Positions 49,457 through 59,541 of a DNA stretch of 60,812 bases are shown here, piece after piece. The stretch spans positions 1-60,812 of the forward strand of contig JAEOUM010000177.1 of NCBI GenBank assembly GCA_016839275.1. Reading direction: 5' to 3'. The notes beneath the pieces were generated by a model, which ran no database searches, had not been told where the DNA came from, and saw only the letters and a list, made by a program, of their open reading frames with translations. The translations under genes and the position numbers were made by a program. The DNA comes from Candidatus Thorarchaeota archaeon (GTDB lineage: Archaea > Asgardarchaeota > Thorarchaeia > Thorarchaeales > Thorarchaeaceae). How positions within the stretch are numbered: position 1 is the stretch's first letter; each line of letters opens with the position of its first letter.

Positions 49457-50758
49457 ATGGAAACAAAAATCAGAGCTGAATGGGATACACTCCGTTCAGT
49501 AGCTATTCATAGATCAGGAATGGAGATGTTCTTTGGACTCCTTGAACCATATGCCTCGCTCTATGAACGTGCCTTCAGTCAGAATGGTGCAATACGAGAA
49601 CATGAGCGGTTAGAACATGTTCTGAAACATGAATTCCGAATCAAGGTTTTTCGGTTGAGAGATACAATAGTACAGGCTGCTGAACAGAGTCAAGAGATTC
49701 ATGATAGACTTGCGAAAGCAGCCCATGATGTTATTGAGGTATCAGGCAATACTGCAGATATCAAATTAGCACGTGGCGAACTCGAGAAAAACAAGGATAT
49801 ACTCGATCCTGGTCATTTCTTTGACATCCTGCTCTTGAATCCTCAGATTGAATTGGAGAGCGAGAAAGGCACAAGAATGATTCACTTGAACATTACAGAG
49901 AAACAACCTCTATCGAATATCTACTTCATGAGGGACCAACAAGCCGTGACAGACAAGGGTATTTTTCTATCTCGCATGAGTAAACCGCAGCGCAGAAGAG
50001 AGCCTACCGTCACGAAAATATTATGGGATGTCCTAGGAGCCAAAATTGTACATCCTGTCACGGAACCAGGAACATTCGAAGGCGGGGATTTCATACCTCT
50101 CAAAGACTTCGCTCTTGTAGGTGTTGGAGACCGAACAAATGAATCCGGAATCGAACAACTACTGAAATATGGTGTCGGATTCGATGAAGTCGGAGTCGTT
50201 CATCAACCTAATCACCCACTCATTCCAACTGATGACATAGACCCTATGATTGACATGCACCTTGACACATACTTCAATATTGCCTCTAAGGGTGTTGCTG
50301 TAGGCTTAAAACCGCTCTTGAAAGGAGCGAAAGTGGACATCTATAGCAGAAAAGGTCCAGGAGAATATGAGAAGGAGAAAGAGAACACAGACTTGCTCAG
50401 TTACATAACTGGGTGGGGATTTGATGTGGTTGGAATAACCACACTTGAACAACTCAGCTATGCGTCAAACTTTCTCACAATCAAAGATGGGACTATATTA
50501 GCTGTTGAAGTCGAGAGAGATATCAAAGATGTTCTTTTCAATCTTAAAAATAAGGCGAAGGCTGAACCAGAGAGATATGGAGGTCTTCTTGCGCAAGCAG
50601 AGAAAGACTATGAATTTCTTAAGAACGAGTCTGAATTCTTCCCACACAAAAGAGAGATCTATCAACATGGGATTGATGCATATCCCATGGTCCTCAAGAA
50701 TCTCACAGGTGGATATGGAGCAGCACATTGTATGACTGCGGCACTAGAGAGAAGGTAG
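49457..50758 (+). CDS. arcA: Arginine deiminase
   Basis: YFMRDQQAVTDKG, EGGDFIPL, C-terminal GGYGAAHCMTAALERR. Confidence 0.92.
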   Translation: METKIRAEWDTLRSVAIHRSGMEMFFGLLEPYASLYERAFSQNGAIREHERLEHVLKHEFRIKVFRLRDTIVQAAEQSQEIHDRLAKAAHDVIEVSGNTADIKLARGELEKNKDILDPGHFFDILLLNPQIELESEKGTRMIHLNITEKQPLSNIYFMRDQQAVTDKGIFLSRMSKPQRRREPTVTKILWDVLGAKIVHPVTEPGTFEGGDFIPLKDFALVGVGDRTNESGIEQLLKYGVGFDEVGVVHQPNHPLIPTDDIDPMIDMHLDTYFNIASKGVAVGLKPLLKGAKVDIYSRKGPGEYEKEKENTDLLSYITGWGFDVVGITTLEQLSYASNFLTIKDGTILAVEVERDIKDVLFNLKNKAKAEPERYGGLLAQAEKDYEFLKNESEFFPHKREIYQHGIDAYPMVLKNLTGGYGAAHCMTAALERR

Positions 50759-50764
50759 GTGCAG

Positions 50765-51739
50765 ATGGCATCTGATGAAAACAAGACACGAATCATGGTT
50801 GCTTTGGGTGGAAACGCAATTCTGAAGCATACTGAGCAAGGAACAGCTACAGATCAATTGAGAAATGTAAGATTAACATCTAAAATGTTGGTGGAACTTA
50901 TTCTAGATGGTTACCAACTTGCAATCACACATGGAAATGGTCCACAAGTTGGTGATATTTTATTGAAAAATGAATTAGCAAAATCATCCTTACCACCAAT
51001 GCCTCTTGATATCTGTAGTAGTGAAAGCCAAGGTATGATAGGCTACATGTTACAGCAGAGTATGTATTCGGAATTGCATCTGGCAGGACTAGATTCTTCT
51101 ATTGCTACGATTGTCACCCAAACAGTAGTGAATTCAGATGATCCTGCATTTACTCATCCTTCAAAACCTGTGGGGCCATTCTATACAGCTATGGAAGCCT
51201 CTAAACTCAGAAACGAGAAAGGCTGGACTGTAATTGATGATAGTGGTCGAGGCTTTCGACGTGTAGTTCCTTCACCACAACCGGTCCAAATTTTGGAAGA
51301 AACTGCAATTAAAACTCTCTTTGACGAGGGAATAATGGTTGTAGCATCTGGAGGTGGAGGAGTCCCTGTCGTCATAGAAGAGGATGGATCAGTTAGAGGT
51401 GTTGAAGGAGTGATTGATAAAGATCGAGCCGCAGTACTTCTAGCACAGATAATATCAGCTGATATACTCCTAATACTTACAGATGTGAAGAATGTATATG
51501 TAGACTATAATCGTCCTAACCAAACTCCACTCCATAATATTTCAGTTGAAGAAGCAAAGAAATTAGCTGCAGACGGGCAATTTGCAGAAGGCAGCATGGC
51601 ACCTAAGGTCGAATCAGCCATTAGATTCGTTGAAGAAGGGGGAAAGAAAGCGATAATAACATCTATAGACAATGCTCGTCAGTCCTTAGATGGTAAATGT
51701 GGGACAGTGATTTCAAAAACGAAGTTGCATAGTTGGTGA
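50765..51739 (+). CDS. arcC: Carbamate kinase
   Basis: IMVALGGNAILK, ITHGNGPQVGDILLKNE, GGGGVPVVIEEDG, GVEGVIDKDRAAVLLAQ. Confidence 0.96.
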   Translation: MASDENKTRIMVALGGNAILKHTEQGTATDQLRNVRLTSKMLVELILDGYQLAITHGNGPQVGDILLKNELAKSSLPPMPLDICSSESQGMIGYMLQQSMYSELHLAGLDSSIATIVTQTVVNSDDPAFTHPSKPVGPFYTAMEASKLRNEKGWTVIDDSGRGFRRVVPSPQPVQILEETAIKTLFDEGIMVVASGGGGVPVVIEEDGSVRGVEGVIDKDRAAVLLAQIISADILLILTDVKNVYVDYNRPNQTPLHNISVEEAKKLAADGQFAEGSMAPKVESAIRFVEEGGKKAIITSIDNARQSLDGKCGTVISKTKLHSW

Positions 51740-51744
51740 AGACA

Positions 51745-52128
51745 ATGGGACAGCTAATAGATTTGATCAAAGAATATGAAAATACGAAGAAAGAGGATTT
51801 GGATTACAAAGCGATACTTGTGCTTGAGATGATTGAAAAAACCATAACCTATCCGCCTCTTGAAACCTTCGCTAAAAAGGACATTTCGAACGCTGGGGAT
51901 TGTGTTCAACAGCTTGTAAGAGATTTGAAAAAGAAAAAACGATACCTATTTGCTGTGAGAATATCGAAGATTTGGAAAAATAGAGAACACCTTTGTCAAT
52001 TAGCCAAGAATTGGCACGAGATTAGGGATGACTTCATGGATGAAATTGAGTATCATGAAGAAATCAAATGGCTAAGAGATGAGCGTACAAAACTGCTAAA
52101 GAAACATGGTGAAGCAATATCAAAATAA
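51745..52128 (+). CDS. Uncharacterised helical protein in the arc operon
   Basis: Intact ORF starting just after the arcC stop; no family recognised. Confidence 0.65.
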   Translation: MGQLIDLIKEYENTKKEDLDYKAILVLEMIEKTITYPPLETFAKKDISNAGDCVQQLVRDLKKKKRYLFAVRISKIWKNREHLCQLAKNWHEIRDDFMDEIEYHEEIKWLRDERTKLLKKHGEAISK

Positions 52129-52259
52129 TATTCAGTAGATATTTTCAGTTGCTGGTTTATTTCGTTTGTTATTATTCGATTTGAATAGATGTTCAACAAA
52201 AGATAATTTGTGTTTATATTTTTGTTCATCTCTCCTCTTAGGATTAGAAGGAGATTGTT

Positions 52260-52338
52260 TTGAAAAAAACTACTAATTCTAGTTTTGGCATTAGATGCAT
52301 TCATTCTCTTTGTAACATTAATCGTTGTACCTCTATAA
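52260..52338 (+). pseudogene. Candidate 25-aa membrane peptide MKKLLILVLALDAFILFVTLIVVPL interrupted by a frame change at an A7 tract
   Basis: SD AAGGAG 6 nt before TTG; +1 shift over AAAAAAA restores a signal/TM-like peptide ending TAA just before the SD of the next gene. Confidence 0.4.
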
Positions 52339-52351
52339 GGAGGCGCACCTT

Positions 52352-52564
52352 ATGCAATTCCTGGATACGCAATCAATGAAATGGTCAGAAGAAGTCCTGA
52401 AAATACTTGATAGAATTCCTATATTTGCTCGAGCTATGGCAAGGAAATCGATTGAAAAACGTGCAAAAGAAATCGGAGCAAATATGATTGAAGAGAGTTT
52501 AGTTCAAGCAATTTCCAATAAAATGGGGATGCGAAAGGAGTCTAGTGATAATGACAAATCATGA
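52352..52564 (+). CDS. Stand-alone PCP_red-like small domain protein
   Basis: WSEEVLKILDRIPIFARAMARKSIEKRAKEIGANMIEESLVQA; SD GGAGG upstream of ATG 52352. Confidence 0.65.
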   Translation: MQFLDTQSMKWSEEVLKILDRIPIFARAMARKSIEKRAKEIGANMIEESLVQAISNKMGMRKESSDNDKS

Positions 52565-53900
52565 AAAACGAAGCCAAGGATTAGGCTTACTCGCGGCAAT
52601 AACCTTTGCAGTAGGCACAATGATTGGAGCGGGAGTGTTTGTTCTGAGTGGATTGGTTGTAAGTATTACAGGTCCGGCAGCTTTGCTGTCATATGCTATT
52701 TGCGCATTCTTAGTAGCGTTTTCGGGTTTGTCCTATGCTATGCTTGCTAGTATATTTCCTGAAGATGGTGGCGGTTATCTCTATTCTGAAAAGATACTAG
52801 GGAAATATCCAGGGTTCTTAGCAGGATGGATTATGTACATTGCTCAACCTATTGTGCTTTCTTTCGTACTTTTGAGTTTTGGAATATACTTGAATCTGCT
52901 CCTTTCTGTAGGTCTAGATCCTAGACTATTTGCTGCAGTAGCATTACTGCTGATTACTATCTTGAACATTAGAGGCATTGCAGAAGCAGGTAGATTCGAA
53001 ATAGCCGTCGTAGTCACGAAGGTATCAATCTTGATTCTATTCTTCTTTATCGGACTACTGCATTTAAGATCCTCAGTTTTCAACCAGTTCTTTGCAACTG
53101 GGGCTTCTGGTGTATTTCAAGGTGTAGCAATGGTTTTCTTTGCCTACATGGGATTCCAAGTTATCACTATGATGGCCGGAGAAGTAAAGGAATCAAGCAA
53201 GAAAGTCCCCCAAGCAATGCTGATTTCTATAGTGATTGTAACGATTATCTATCTTGGAGTAATACTCGCTTTACTTGCTGCAAATCTACCCACTTACGGG
53301 AGTGAGAGTGTCTTTGATGCGGCGTTGGTGCTCTTAGGGCCTATAGGTGGAGCTATTGTTGCACTAGGGGCTGTATTGTCCACATTGTCTTCAGCAAATG
53401 CTCTTACAGCAGGAGCTTCAAGAATAATTATGGAGATGGCAAGCGAAAAGCAAATTCCAGGTAGATTTGCCAAACTTAGGCATAATCAGCCAACAAATGC
53501 GATCATCTTAGGGTCGGGTGTTGCTATGATGTTTATCTTCTACGGTTCTTTAGATACAATTCTGGGGCTCGTGAACATGGCTATGCTCATTGCTATGTTC
53601 TTTGTCAATGTCAGTGCATTTGTCTTTGTAAGAAACAAGAGTATTCTAGATACTAACAAAGGATACTTTCAGATTCCATTGGGATCCCTGTTCCCAATTC
53701 TTGGTGCACTGTCCTGTGCAGTCATCTCACTCACGATAGCACCCGAGAGTATTCTAATTGGATTCATTGCCCTGTTCATTGGTACCGTTCTTTATATCAT
53801 TGAAGATACACCCGAAGGAGAGAGAGAAGTAGAAACAATCAGGATGCTTCTCAACCGCCAAACTTCTGGAATAAGCAAGTCAGATGATGTTCTTGAATGA
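52551..53900 (+). CDS. APC-family amino acid permease
   Basis: LGLLAAITFAVGTMIGAGVFVLSGLVVSITGPAALLSYAICAFLVAFSGLSYAMLASIFPEDGGGYLY. Confidence 0.95.
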   Translation: MTNHEKRSQGLGLLAAITFAVGTMIGAGVFVLSGLVVSITGPAALLSYAICAFLVAFSGLSYAMLASIFPEDGGGYLYSEKILGKYPGFLAGWIMYIAQPIVLSFVLLSFGIYLNLLLSVGLDPRLFAAVALLLITILNIRGIAEAGRFEIAVVVTKVSILILFFFIGLLHLRSSVFNQFFATGASGVFQGVAMVFFAYMGFQVITMMAGEVKESSKKVPQAMLISIVIVTIIYLGVILALLAANLPTYGSESVFDAALVLLGPIGGAIVALGAVLSTLSSANALTAGASRIIMEMASEKQIPGRFAKLRHNQPTNAIILGSGVAMMFIFYGSLDTILGLVNMAMLIAMFFVNVSAFVFVRNKSILDTNKGYFQIPLGSLFPILGALSCAVISLTIAPESILIGFIALFIGTVLYIIEDTPEGEREVETIRMLLNRQTSGISKSDDVLE

Positions 53901-53974
53901 GCATCTCTCGACCTGAGTTGGGATATGCTAATAAAACAGGGAGGATACAGAACCATAGCCAATAATATTCCAAT

Positions 53975-55837
53975 TTGATTAGTAGGGATCTGTCAATGAA
54001 CAAACGAATATCAATCATTGCAATTATCATTATGACGATGTTCATGGGCAGTATAACTGCAATGTTGTTTTTTGCAGGTTCTAATTTTCCAGAAAGAACT
54101 GCGTCTGTTCCGCCCCAGACCGAACTTGACACAAGCTTTTGGAATCTCACTGAAACAACTCTAGTACCACTTGATTTGAAAAATCATTCATTAGTAATAT
54201 CCTCTGTTCCGTATCAAAACGCATCGGTTGATTTGAATGAGTGGTATTTTGATTTTATGAGCGAAACATTTCGAGCGAATGATGTTAGAATAAACTCTGT
54301 AATCATCACTAGAAGCAATTTGACTACTCCATCTCCCGCAATCCTTTATCTTCATGGCTTTGGTGAGCAATATGCAGACTTTATCCAAATGCTTAGAGCC
54401 TTTGCGGCTGCAGGATATGTGGCTATGGGAATCGATCAACCTGGTTCGGGCAATTCCACAGGCTTTCCAGCTCTTAGCCCATTCACATTTTTGAATGTGA
54501 CCAGTGGACCAGAGGATTCCGGTCTCTTTCACTCCGTCTGGGCTGCAGCACGTTCGTTGACGCTCCTTGAATCGTTACCTCAAGTGCGAACTGATGCTAT
54601 GATTGTCGCAGGCGACTCAATGGGAGGATTAGTTACTTTCATCATTTCGGGAATCGATTCCCGTGTTGGTGGATCAATTCCAATGATTTCTGCAGGGAAT
54701 TTCCGTAACTCACTAACTTCAGGATCTCTACTCAACAGTGTAGTGGTACCCACATATCAGGTGGGATCTGACCAGCTGAAGAACGTAATCAAGTGGTTTG
54801 ATCCTCTGGCATATGCAAGATTGCTGACCAAACCAGTTTTCATGATGTTTGGTACAGATGACCAATTCTTTCCAATCACGTCGATGATGGATACTGTACA
54901 GGCAATAAATGCAGACCTTACTTTGAACATCATTCCAAACTGGGGTCACGGAATTCTTCTCGAATGGAGTAAAGACATTATTAGATGGGTCGATAGTCAT
55001 TTCAGAGGGGGCGAGCCTCTACCAAAATCCAGTGTTTCCTTCAGAAATGGAATCAGCCTTGAAGGAAGTGCAATTGAAGTAGAAATTGTAACAGAACATG
55101 CGGACAGTGTCTTCCTGTGTTGGAGATCAAGCGAGCCAGGTGCAGTATGGTTCTTTATTGAATTGGAAGCTGAGAGGGGAGCTCTTTTTGACACCTATAC
55201 TGGGACGATAGTACCTTTGGTTATCGGAAAGGTTCTTTTCTTTATCATCACGATGCAAGAGGATTCAACTCAGATTTCCTCAAAGATTTATGTAGGAAAT
55301 GCAGGCTCTTTCTTCTTTCCACTTCTCCTCATATTGTCCAGTTTTGGTATCTTATCACTACTTAGACTCAACATTTGGCACCCCCGGAAGATTCACCTCG
55401 TTAGAGAAATTCCTTATGTGGTTGGGGTCCTCATGCTCAGTGCGGGTTTTCTCCTGCCATTTATTACTATTCAGGGAAGAACAGGTCTCTCTGTATTTGG
55501 ATTCATTGAGTTATATGGCGAGAGCTTTTTGCTAGGAGGCTGGTTCCTGCCAGTAGTGCTTACGGGAGTCTGTCTCGTCATCGCTCTCTCCGCATTTCGG
55601 CACAGGTTCCAATTTCAAACAGCGGTCTTCGTTTGGTCACCGATTCTCGTAGTTGTCATTATTCTCTACAGAATATTCAGTGGAGTTTTTAGCTTCTTTG
55701 GCGATATTCTCTCAATTGAAGCTGGAATTGGTGCAGTTGCTCTAATAGGTGCAATACCATTAATGCAGATTTTTGACAGATTTGTCAGAACTCATGTCGG
55801 TGGAAAATTGCATCTTACTAGTTCAGGGAATTATTAG
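53975..55837 (+). CDS. Membrane-anchored alpha/beta hydrolase with C-terminal multi-TM region
   Basis: LYLHGFGEQYADFIQMLRAFAAAGYVAMGIDQPGSG, GDSMGG, WGHGILLEW; N-terminal TM and several C-terminal TMs. Confidence 0.85.
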   Translation: MISRDLSMNKRISIIAIIIMTMFMGSITAMLFFAGSNFPERTASVPPQTELDTSFWNLTETTLVPLDLKNHSLVISSVPYQNASVDLNEWYFDFMSETFRANDVRINSVIITRSNLTTPSPAILYLHGFGEQYADFIQMLRAFAAAGYVAMGIDQPGSGNSTGFPALSPFTFLNVTSGPEDSGLFHSVWAAARSLTLLESLPQVRTDAMIVAGDSMGGLVTFIISGIDSRVGGSIPMISAGNFRNSLTSGSLLNSVVVPTYQVGSDQLKNVIKWFDPLAYARLLTKPVFMMFGTDDQFFPITSMMDTVQAINADLTLNIIPNWGHGILLEWSKDIIRWVDSHFRGGEPLPKSSVSFRNGISLEGSAIEVEIVTEHADSVFLCWRSSEPGAVWFFIELEAERGALFDTYTGTIVPLVIGKVLFFIITMQEDSTQISSKIYVGNAGSFFFPLLLILSSFGILSLLRLNIWHPRKIHLVREIPYVVGVLMLSAGFLLPFITIQGRTGLSVFGFIELYGESFLLGGWFLPVVLTGVCLVIALSAFRHRFQFQTAVFVWSPILVVVIILYRIFSGVFSFFGDILSIEAGIGAVALIGAIPLMQIFDRFVRTHVGGKLHLTSSGNY

Positions 55838-55926
55838 TTTAAACAGAGAAGATGATATAGAGGGGAACTTATAGCATTACGCACACCCCAATTGTTTAGA
55901 GAACCAGCAAGTGAGGAGAAATCAAA

Positions 55927-58900
55927 GTGAAGGTTGAGAAACGAGATAAGAGAATAGTAGACTTTGACGATTCGAAAATTGAGGCGGCCATTACAAAAGC
56001 CTTCGAAGCAGGTGACATAGACACTGGTCCAGTCCGTGGCATCACGAAAGAAGTGGTCCAGATAATTCATGAACTTGGAAAGGATGTCATCAATATTGAA
56101 GAGATACAAGATATTGTTGAAGACACCCTGATGCTACGAGGCTTTACAGATATTGCACGACGATACATGAAATACCGTGAGAAGCATCAGGAAGCCCGAA
56201 GAATCCTCCAGATGGTTGGCGTTGTGGATGATCTTAAGTTCGGGCCTAATGCAGCAACCGTGTTAAAGAGATATCTTTTGAAAAATGAAGAGGGCAAAGC
56301 TATTGAAACACCATCGCAACTTTTTCGAAGAGTATCTGGAGCGGTAGCGAGCAGTGAGAAGAAGTATGATGAAAGTGCTGATGTAAAAGAATATGATGAC
56401 CTCTTTTACTCAATGATGGCTAATCTTGAGTTTCTTCCTAATAGTCCAACTCTCTTCAATGCTGGTACAACACTTGGTCAGTGCAGTGCATGTTTTGTAC
56501 TTCCGATTGATGATGATATGAACTCTATCTTCACCTCTCTCAAACATATGGCAATGGTTCAGAAATCGGGCGGCGGGACAGGATTCTCATTCTCGAGACT
56601 GCGGCCTAAGGGAGCCCGAGTTGGTACTACGGGAGGAATAGCAAGCGGACCGATTTCATTCATGCGCGCATATGATACAGCTACGGATGTAATCAAGCAA
56701 GGAGGACGCAGAAGAGGGGCGAATATGGCGATACTCCGGTGTGATCATCCGGACATTATGGAATTCATATCATGCAAGTCTGATAAGCAAGCATTTCGTA
56801 ACTTCAACATCTCAGTTGCAGTAACAAAGAAATTCATGTCAGCGTTGAAAGATGATGCAGAAATAGAGCTGATTAGTCCTCATACAAAAGAATCAGTCAA
56901 GAGTATCAGTGCAAGAGCAGTCTTCGATGCAATCGTTCATAATGCATGGAGCACCGGCGATCCGGGAATCATCTTCATAGATCGGATTAATGAGAAGCAC
57001 CCGCTCAGCGGAGAACTAATTGAGTCCACAAATCCTTGTGTATCAGGGGATACTATTGTTAGTACTAGTAAAGGATTGATGAATATCCAAGATGTACCTG
57101 GTGTGATGAAAACTGCAAAGAAACTTGTCTATCGTCTTCAGACAAAGGAAGGATATCAGGTCAAAGTCACCAGAGATCATCGAATCCTTACGATATCTGG
57201 ATGGAAACGAGCAGGGGATTTGTGTAAAGGTGATAAACTATGCCTTCAGGTTAATGAGGAGGGATTCGGTCAAACAGGCAATCTCCGAATTGGTCAAATT
57301 CTTGGATGGTATGTTGGAGATGGATGGAGTACTGGAAAGGATCGTCGAGCCACTCTTGCATTCTATGGAAGGGATAAAGGAAGGCTGACTCATTATTACC
57401 TCAGCATTGTTAATGAGGAGCTCGAATCTGACTTAGTAGTAATAAAGAGCAAGAAACGAGAGGAGGTCAGGTCAAGGAGGATTTTGAAGCTTGTTCAAGA
57501 CTGGGAGATGAAATCAAAGAATATCTCGAAACTTTTGCTCTCATCATCAATGGAATGTCAAAGGGGCTTTTTGCAAGGATTATTCAGCGCAGATGGATCA
57601 GTCCAAGGAAGCCACCAAAAAGGTTTCACAGTACGACTAGCTCAAAGCAATCTGGATGTTCTATGTCGTGTACAAATTATGCTACTCAATTTTGGAATTG
57701 TTGCCAAAATTTATTCGAATAGACGGAGTGAACAAAAGCGATTAATGCCCAACAGTAAAGGACAACCCAATCTATACAGAACCAGAGCGAGTCATGAGCT
57801 AATTATATCAAAAGAGAATATTGTGGAATTCAGAGATAGGATTGGTTTTCTCCTAGATTACAAGCAGAAGCGATTAGTCAATGGTATAGAGTCATTAAAA
57901 GCACGTGGCCCTTACAAAGAGAGATTCTTTGCAAAATTTGAATCATTAACACCCCTTCAGGAAGAGGACGTCTTTGATATTGTTGCAACGCCTAGAGGTG
58001 GTTTTGTTGCAAATGGAATCATTGTGCATAATTGTGGCGAACAACCACTATTACCCTATGAGTCGTGTGTTCTTGGAAGCATAAATCTCTCAAAAATGGT
58101 CAGAGAAGGTGAGGTTCATTGGGAACGCCTTGAGGAGGTTATCCGCCTGGCAGTTCGATTCTTGGACAACATCATCGATTTGAATGTCTACCCGGTCAGT
58201 GAAATTGAAGCAGTAACAAAAGCCAATCGAAAGATCGGATTGGGAATAATGGGATTTGCAGAACTCCTTATTCAACTTGGGATCCCCTATGATTCAGAGA
58301 GAGGAATTGAGAAAGCAGAGGAAATCATGTCTTTCATCAAACAGAGGGCTGAACGTGCATCATCAGAACTGGCAAAGATACGAGGAAATTTCGAGAACTT
58401 CGCCCTTTTGAAGAAACGTAACACTTGGAAACGTAATGCGACATTAATTACAGTGGCGCCCACAGGTAGTATCGGTCTAATCGCACAGACATCCAGCGGG
58501 ATAGAACCATTATTTGCCGTAGCTCATAGTCGAATATTAGCTGAGGGTATCAATCTCAGCGAGGTGAATCCTCTGTTCAAAGCGATAGCTGAGAAAAGAG
58601 GGATATGGACAGATGAGCTTGAACGTCAGGTTGTGAGAACCGGGACTGTTCAAGACGTAGATTCAGTACCTGAAGATCTCAAACGTCTCTTCAAGACTGC
58701 ACACGAGATTAATCCGGCATGGCATGTTAGAATACAAGCTGCTTTCCAAAAACACACTGATAATGCGGTTAGCAAGACAGTGAATCTTCAAAATCAGGCA
58801 ACCACAGAAGATGTCGAGCGAATATTCCTATTAGCTGATGAACTTCAGCTCAAGGGTATAACCATCTTTAGGGATGGATGCCTTGATGGAGTTCAAGTTC

Positions 58901-58935
58901 TCTATAGTGGATGTACAAATTGTGATGTTCAGTAA
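55927..58935 (+). CDS. nrdJ: Class II (adenosylcobalamin-dependent) ribonucleotide reductase, intein-containing
   Basis: N-terminal ATP-cone; NSPTLFNAGT..CSACFVLPI; KSGGGTGFSFSRLRPKGARVGTTGGIASGPISFM; CGEQPLLPYESCVLGSINL; APTGSIGLIAQTSSGIEPLF. Confidence 0.95.
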   Translation: MKVEKRDKRIVDFDDSKIEAAITKAFEAGDIDTGPVRGITKEVVQIIHELGKDVINIEEIQDIVEDTLMLRGFTDIARRYMKYREKHQEARRILQMVGVVDDLKFGPNAATVLKRYLLKNEEGKAIETPSQLFRRVSGAVASSEKKYDESADVKEYDDLFYSMMANLEFLPNSPTLFNAGTTLGQCSACFVLPIDDDMNSIFTSLKHMAMVQKSGGGTGFSFSRLRPKGARVGTTGGIASGPISFMRAYDTATDVIKQGGRRRGANMAILRCDHPDIMEFISCKSDKQAFRNFNISVAVTKKFMSALKDDAEIELISPHTKESVKSISARAVFDAIVHNAWSTGDPGIIFIDRINEKHPLSGELIESTNPCVSGDTIVSTSKGLMNIQDVPGVMKTAKKLVYRLQTKEGYQVKVTRDHRILTISGWKRAGDLCKGDKLCLQVNEEGFGQTGNLRIGQILGWYVGDGWSTGKDRRATLAFYGRDKGRLTHYYLSIVNEELESDLVVIKSKKREEVRSRRILKLVQDWEMKSKNISKLLLSSSMECQRGFLQGLFSADGSVQGSHQKGFTVRLAQSNLDVLCRVQIMLLNFGIVAKIYSNRRSEQKRLMPNSKGQPNLYRTRASHELIISKENIVEFRDRIGFLLDYKQKRLVNGIESLKARGPYKERFFAKFESLTPLQEEDVFDIVATPRGGFVANGIIVHNCGEQPLLPYESCVLGSINLSKMVREGEVHWERLEEVIRLAVRFLDNIIDLNVYPVSEIEAVTKANRKIGLGIMGFAELLIQLGIPYDSERGIEKAEEIMSFIKQRAERASSELAKIRGNFENFALLKKRNTWKRNATLITVAPTGSIGLIAQTSSGIEPLFAVAHSRILAEGINLSEVNPLFKAIAEKRGIWTDELERQVVRTGTVQDVDSVPEDLKRLFKTAHEINPAWHVRIQAAFQKHTDNAVSKTVNLQNQATTEDVERIFLLADELQLKGITIFRDGCLDGVQVLYSGCTNCDVQ
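57037..58032 (+). mobile_element. Intein (332 aa) with LAGLIDADG-type homing endonuclease domain
   Basis: Starts C-VSGDTIVSTSKG, ends VANGIIVHN before +1 Cys of CGEQ; DOD motifs ILGWYVGDGW and FLQGLFSADGSV. Confidence 0.93.
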
Positions 58936-58999
58936 AGAATGCCAGATACCTGAAATCTCATCTTCCGCTCATCCATCTGAGCTGATTGAATAAGGATAA

Positions 59000-59161
59000 C
59001 TATGACAGTGACAACTTGGATTGTCTAGTCGCGTGTCTTGTAATTTCAAGATTGCATGATTTATGCTCGATACACCACTCCTCACATTTCTTCGCCCATT
59101 CCTTTTCATCATACAACAGATGACATTCCTCGCATTCGAATAGATTTCCTATCTTTTTCAT
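59000..59161 (-). CDS. Small Cys-rich (zinc-binding?) protein, 53 aa
   Basis: MKKIGNLFECEECHLLYDEKEWAKKCEEWCIEHKSCNLEITRHATRQSKLSLS*, read from the reverse complement; below ORF-track cutoff. Confidence 0.6.
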   Translation of the reverse strand: MKKIGNLFECEECHLLYDEKEWAKKCEEWCIEHKSCNLEITRHATRQSKLSLS

Positions 59162-59541
59162 GACATTGTCATCTGCAATGACAAATATCAGGTCTATGAT
59201 AGAGGATGTAAGAACAAGTTTTGTATTTCATTCGTTTCTTCAGTAGTCTTACTATCGTTACCAGTTTCAGAAGTCATTCAAATCACTTACATTAATTTAA
59301 GGGATGCCTGCAGCGTAACTTCTCGAATTTTTCCAATACTATTCTGAACATATTCATCTGATCAGCGACCCTTCATAATGGACAACGAAGAAATTCTTTA
59401 TTAATATCAGGATATATAACGTTCATAATACCGTATTAGTTTAGATTGGATTTAATAATGTCATTTTAATTAATTAAAGTTCTATAAATTCCGAATAATT
59501 GACACAAATGGTATGACCCACTTATGCTAGCTTACAATCTT

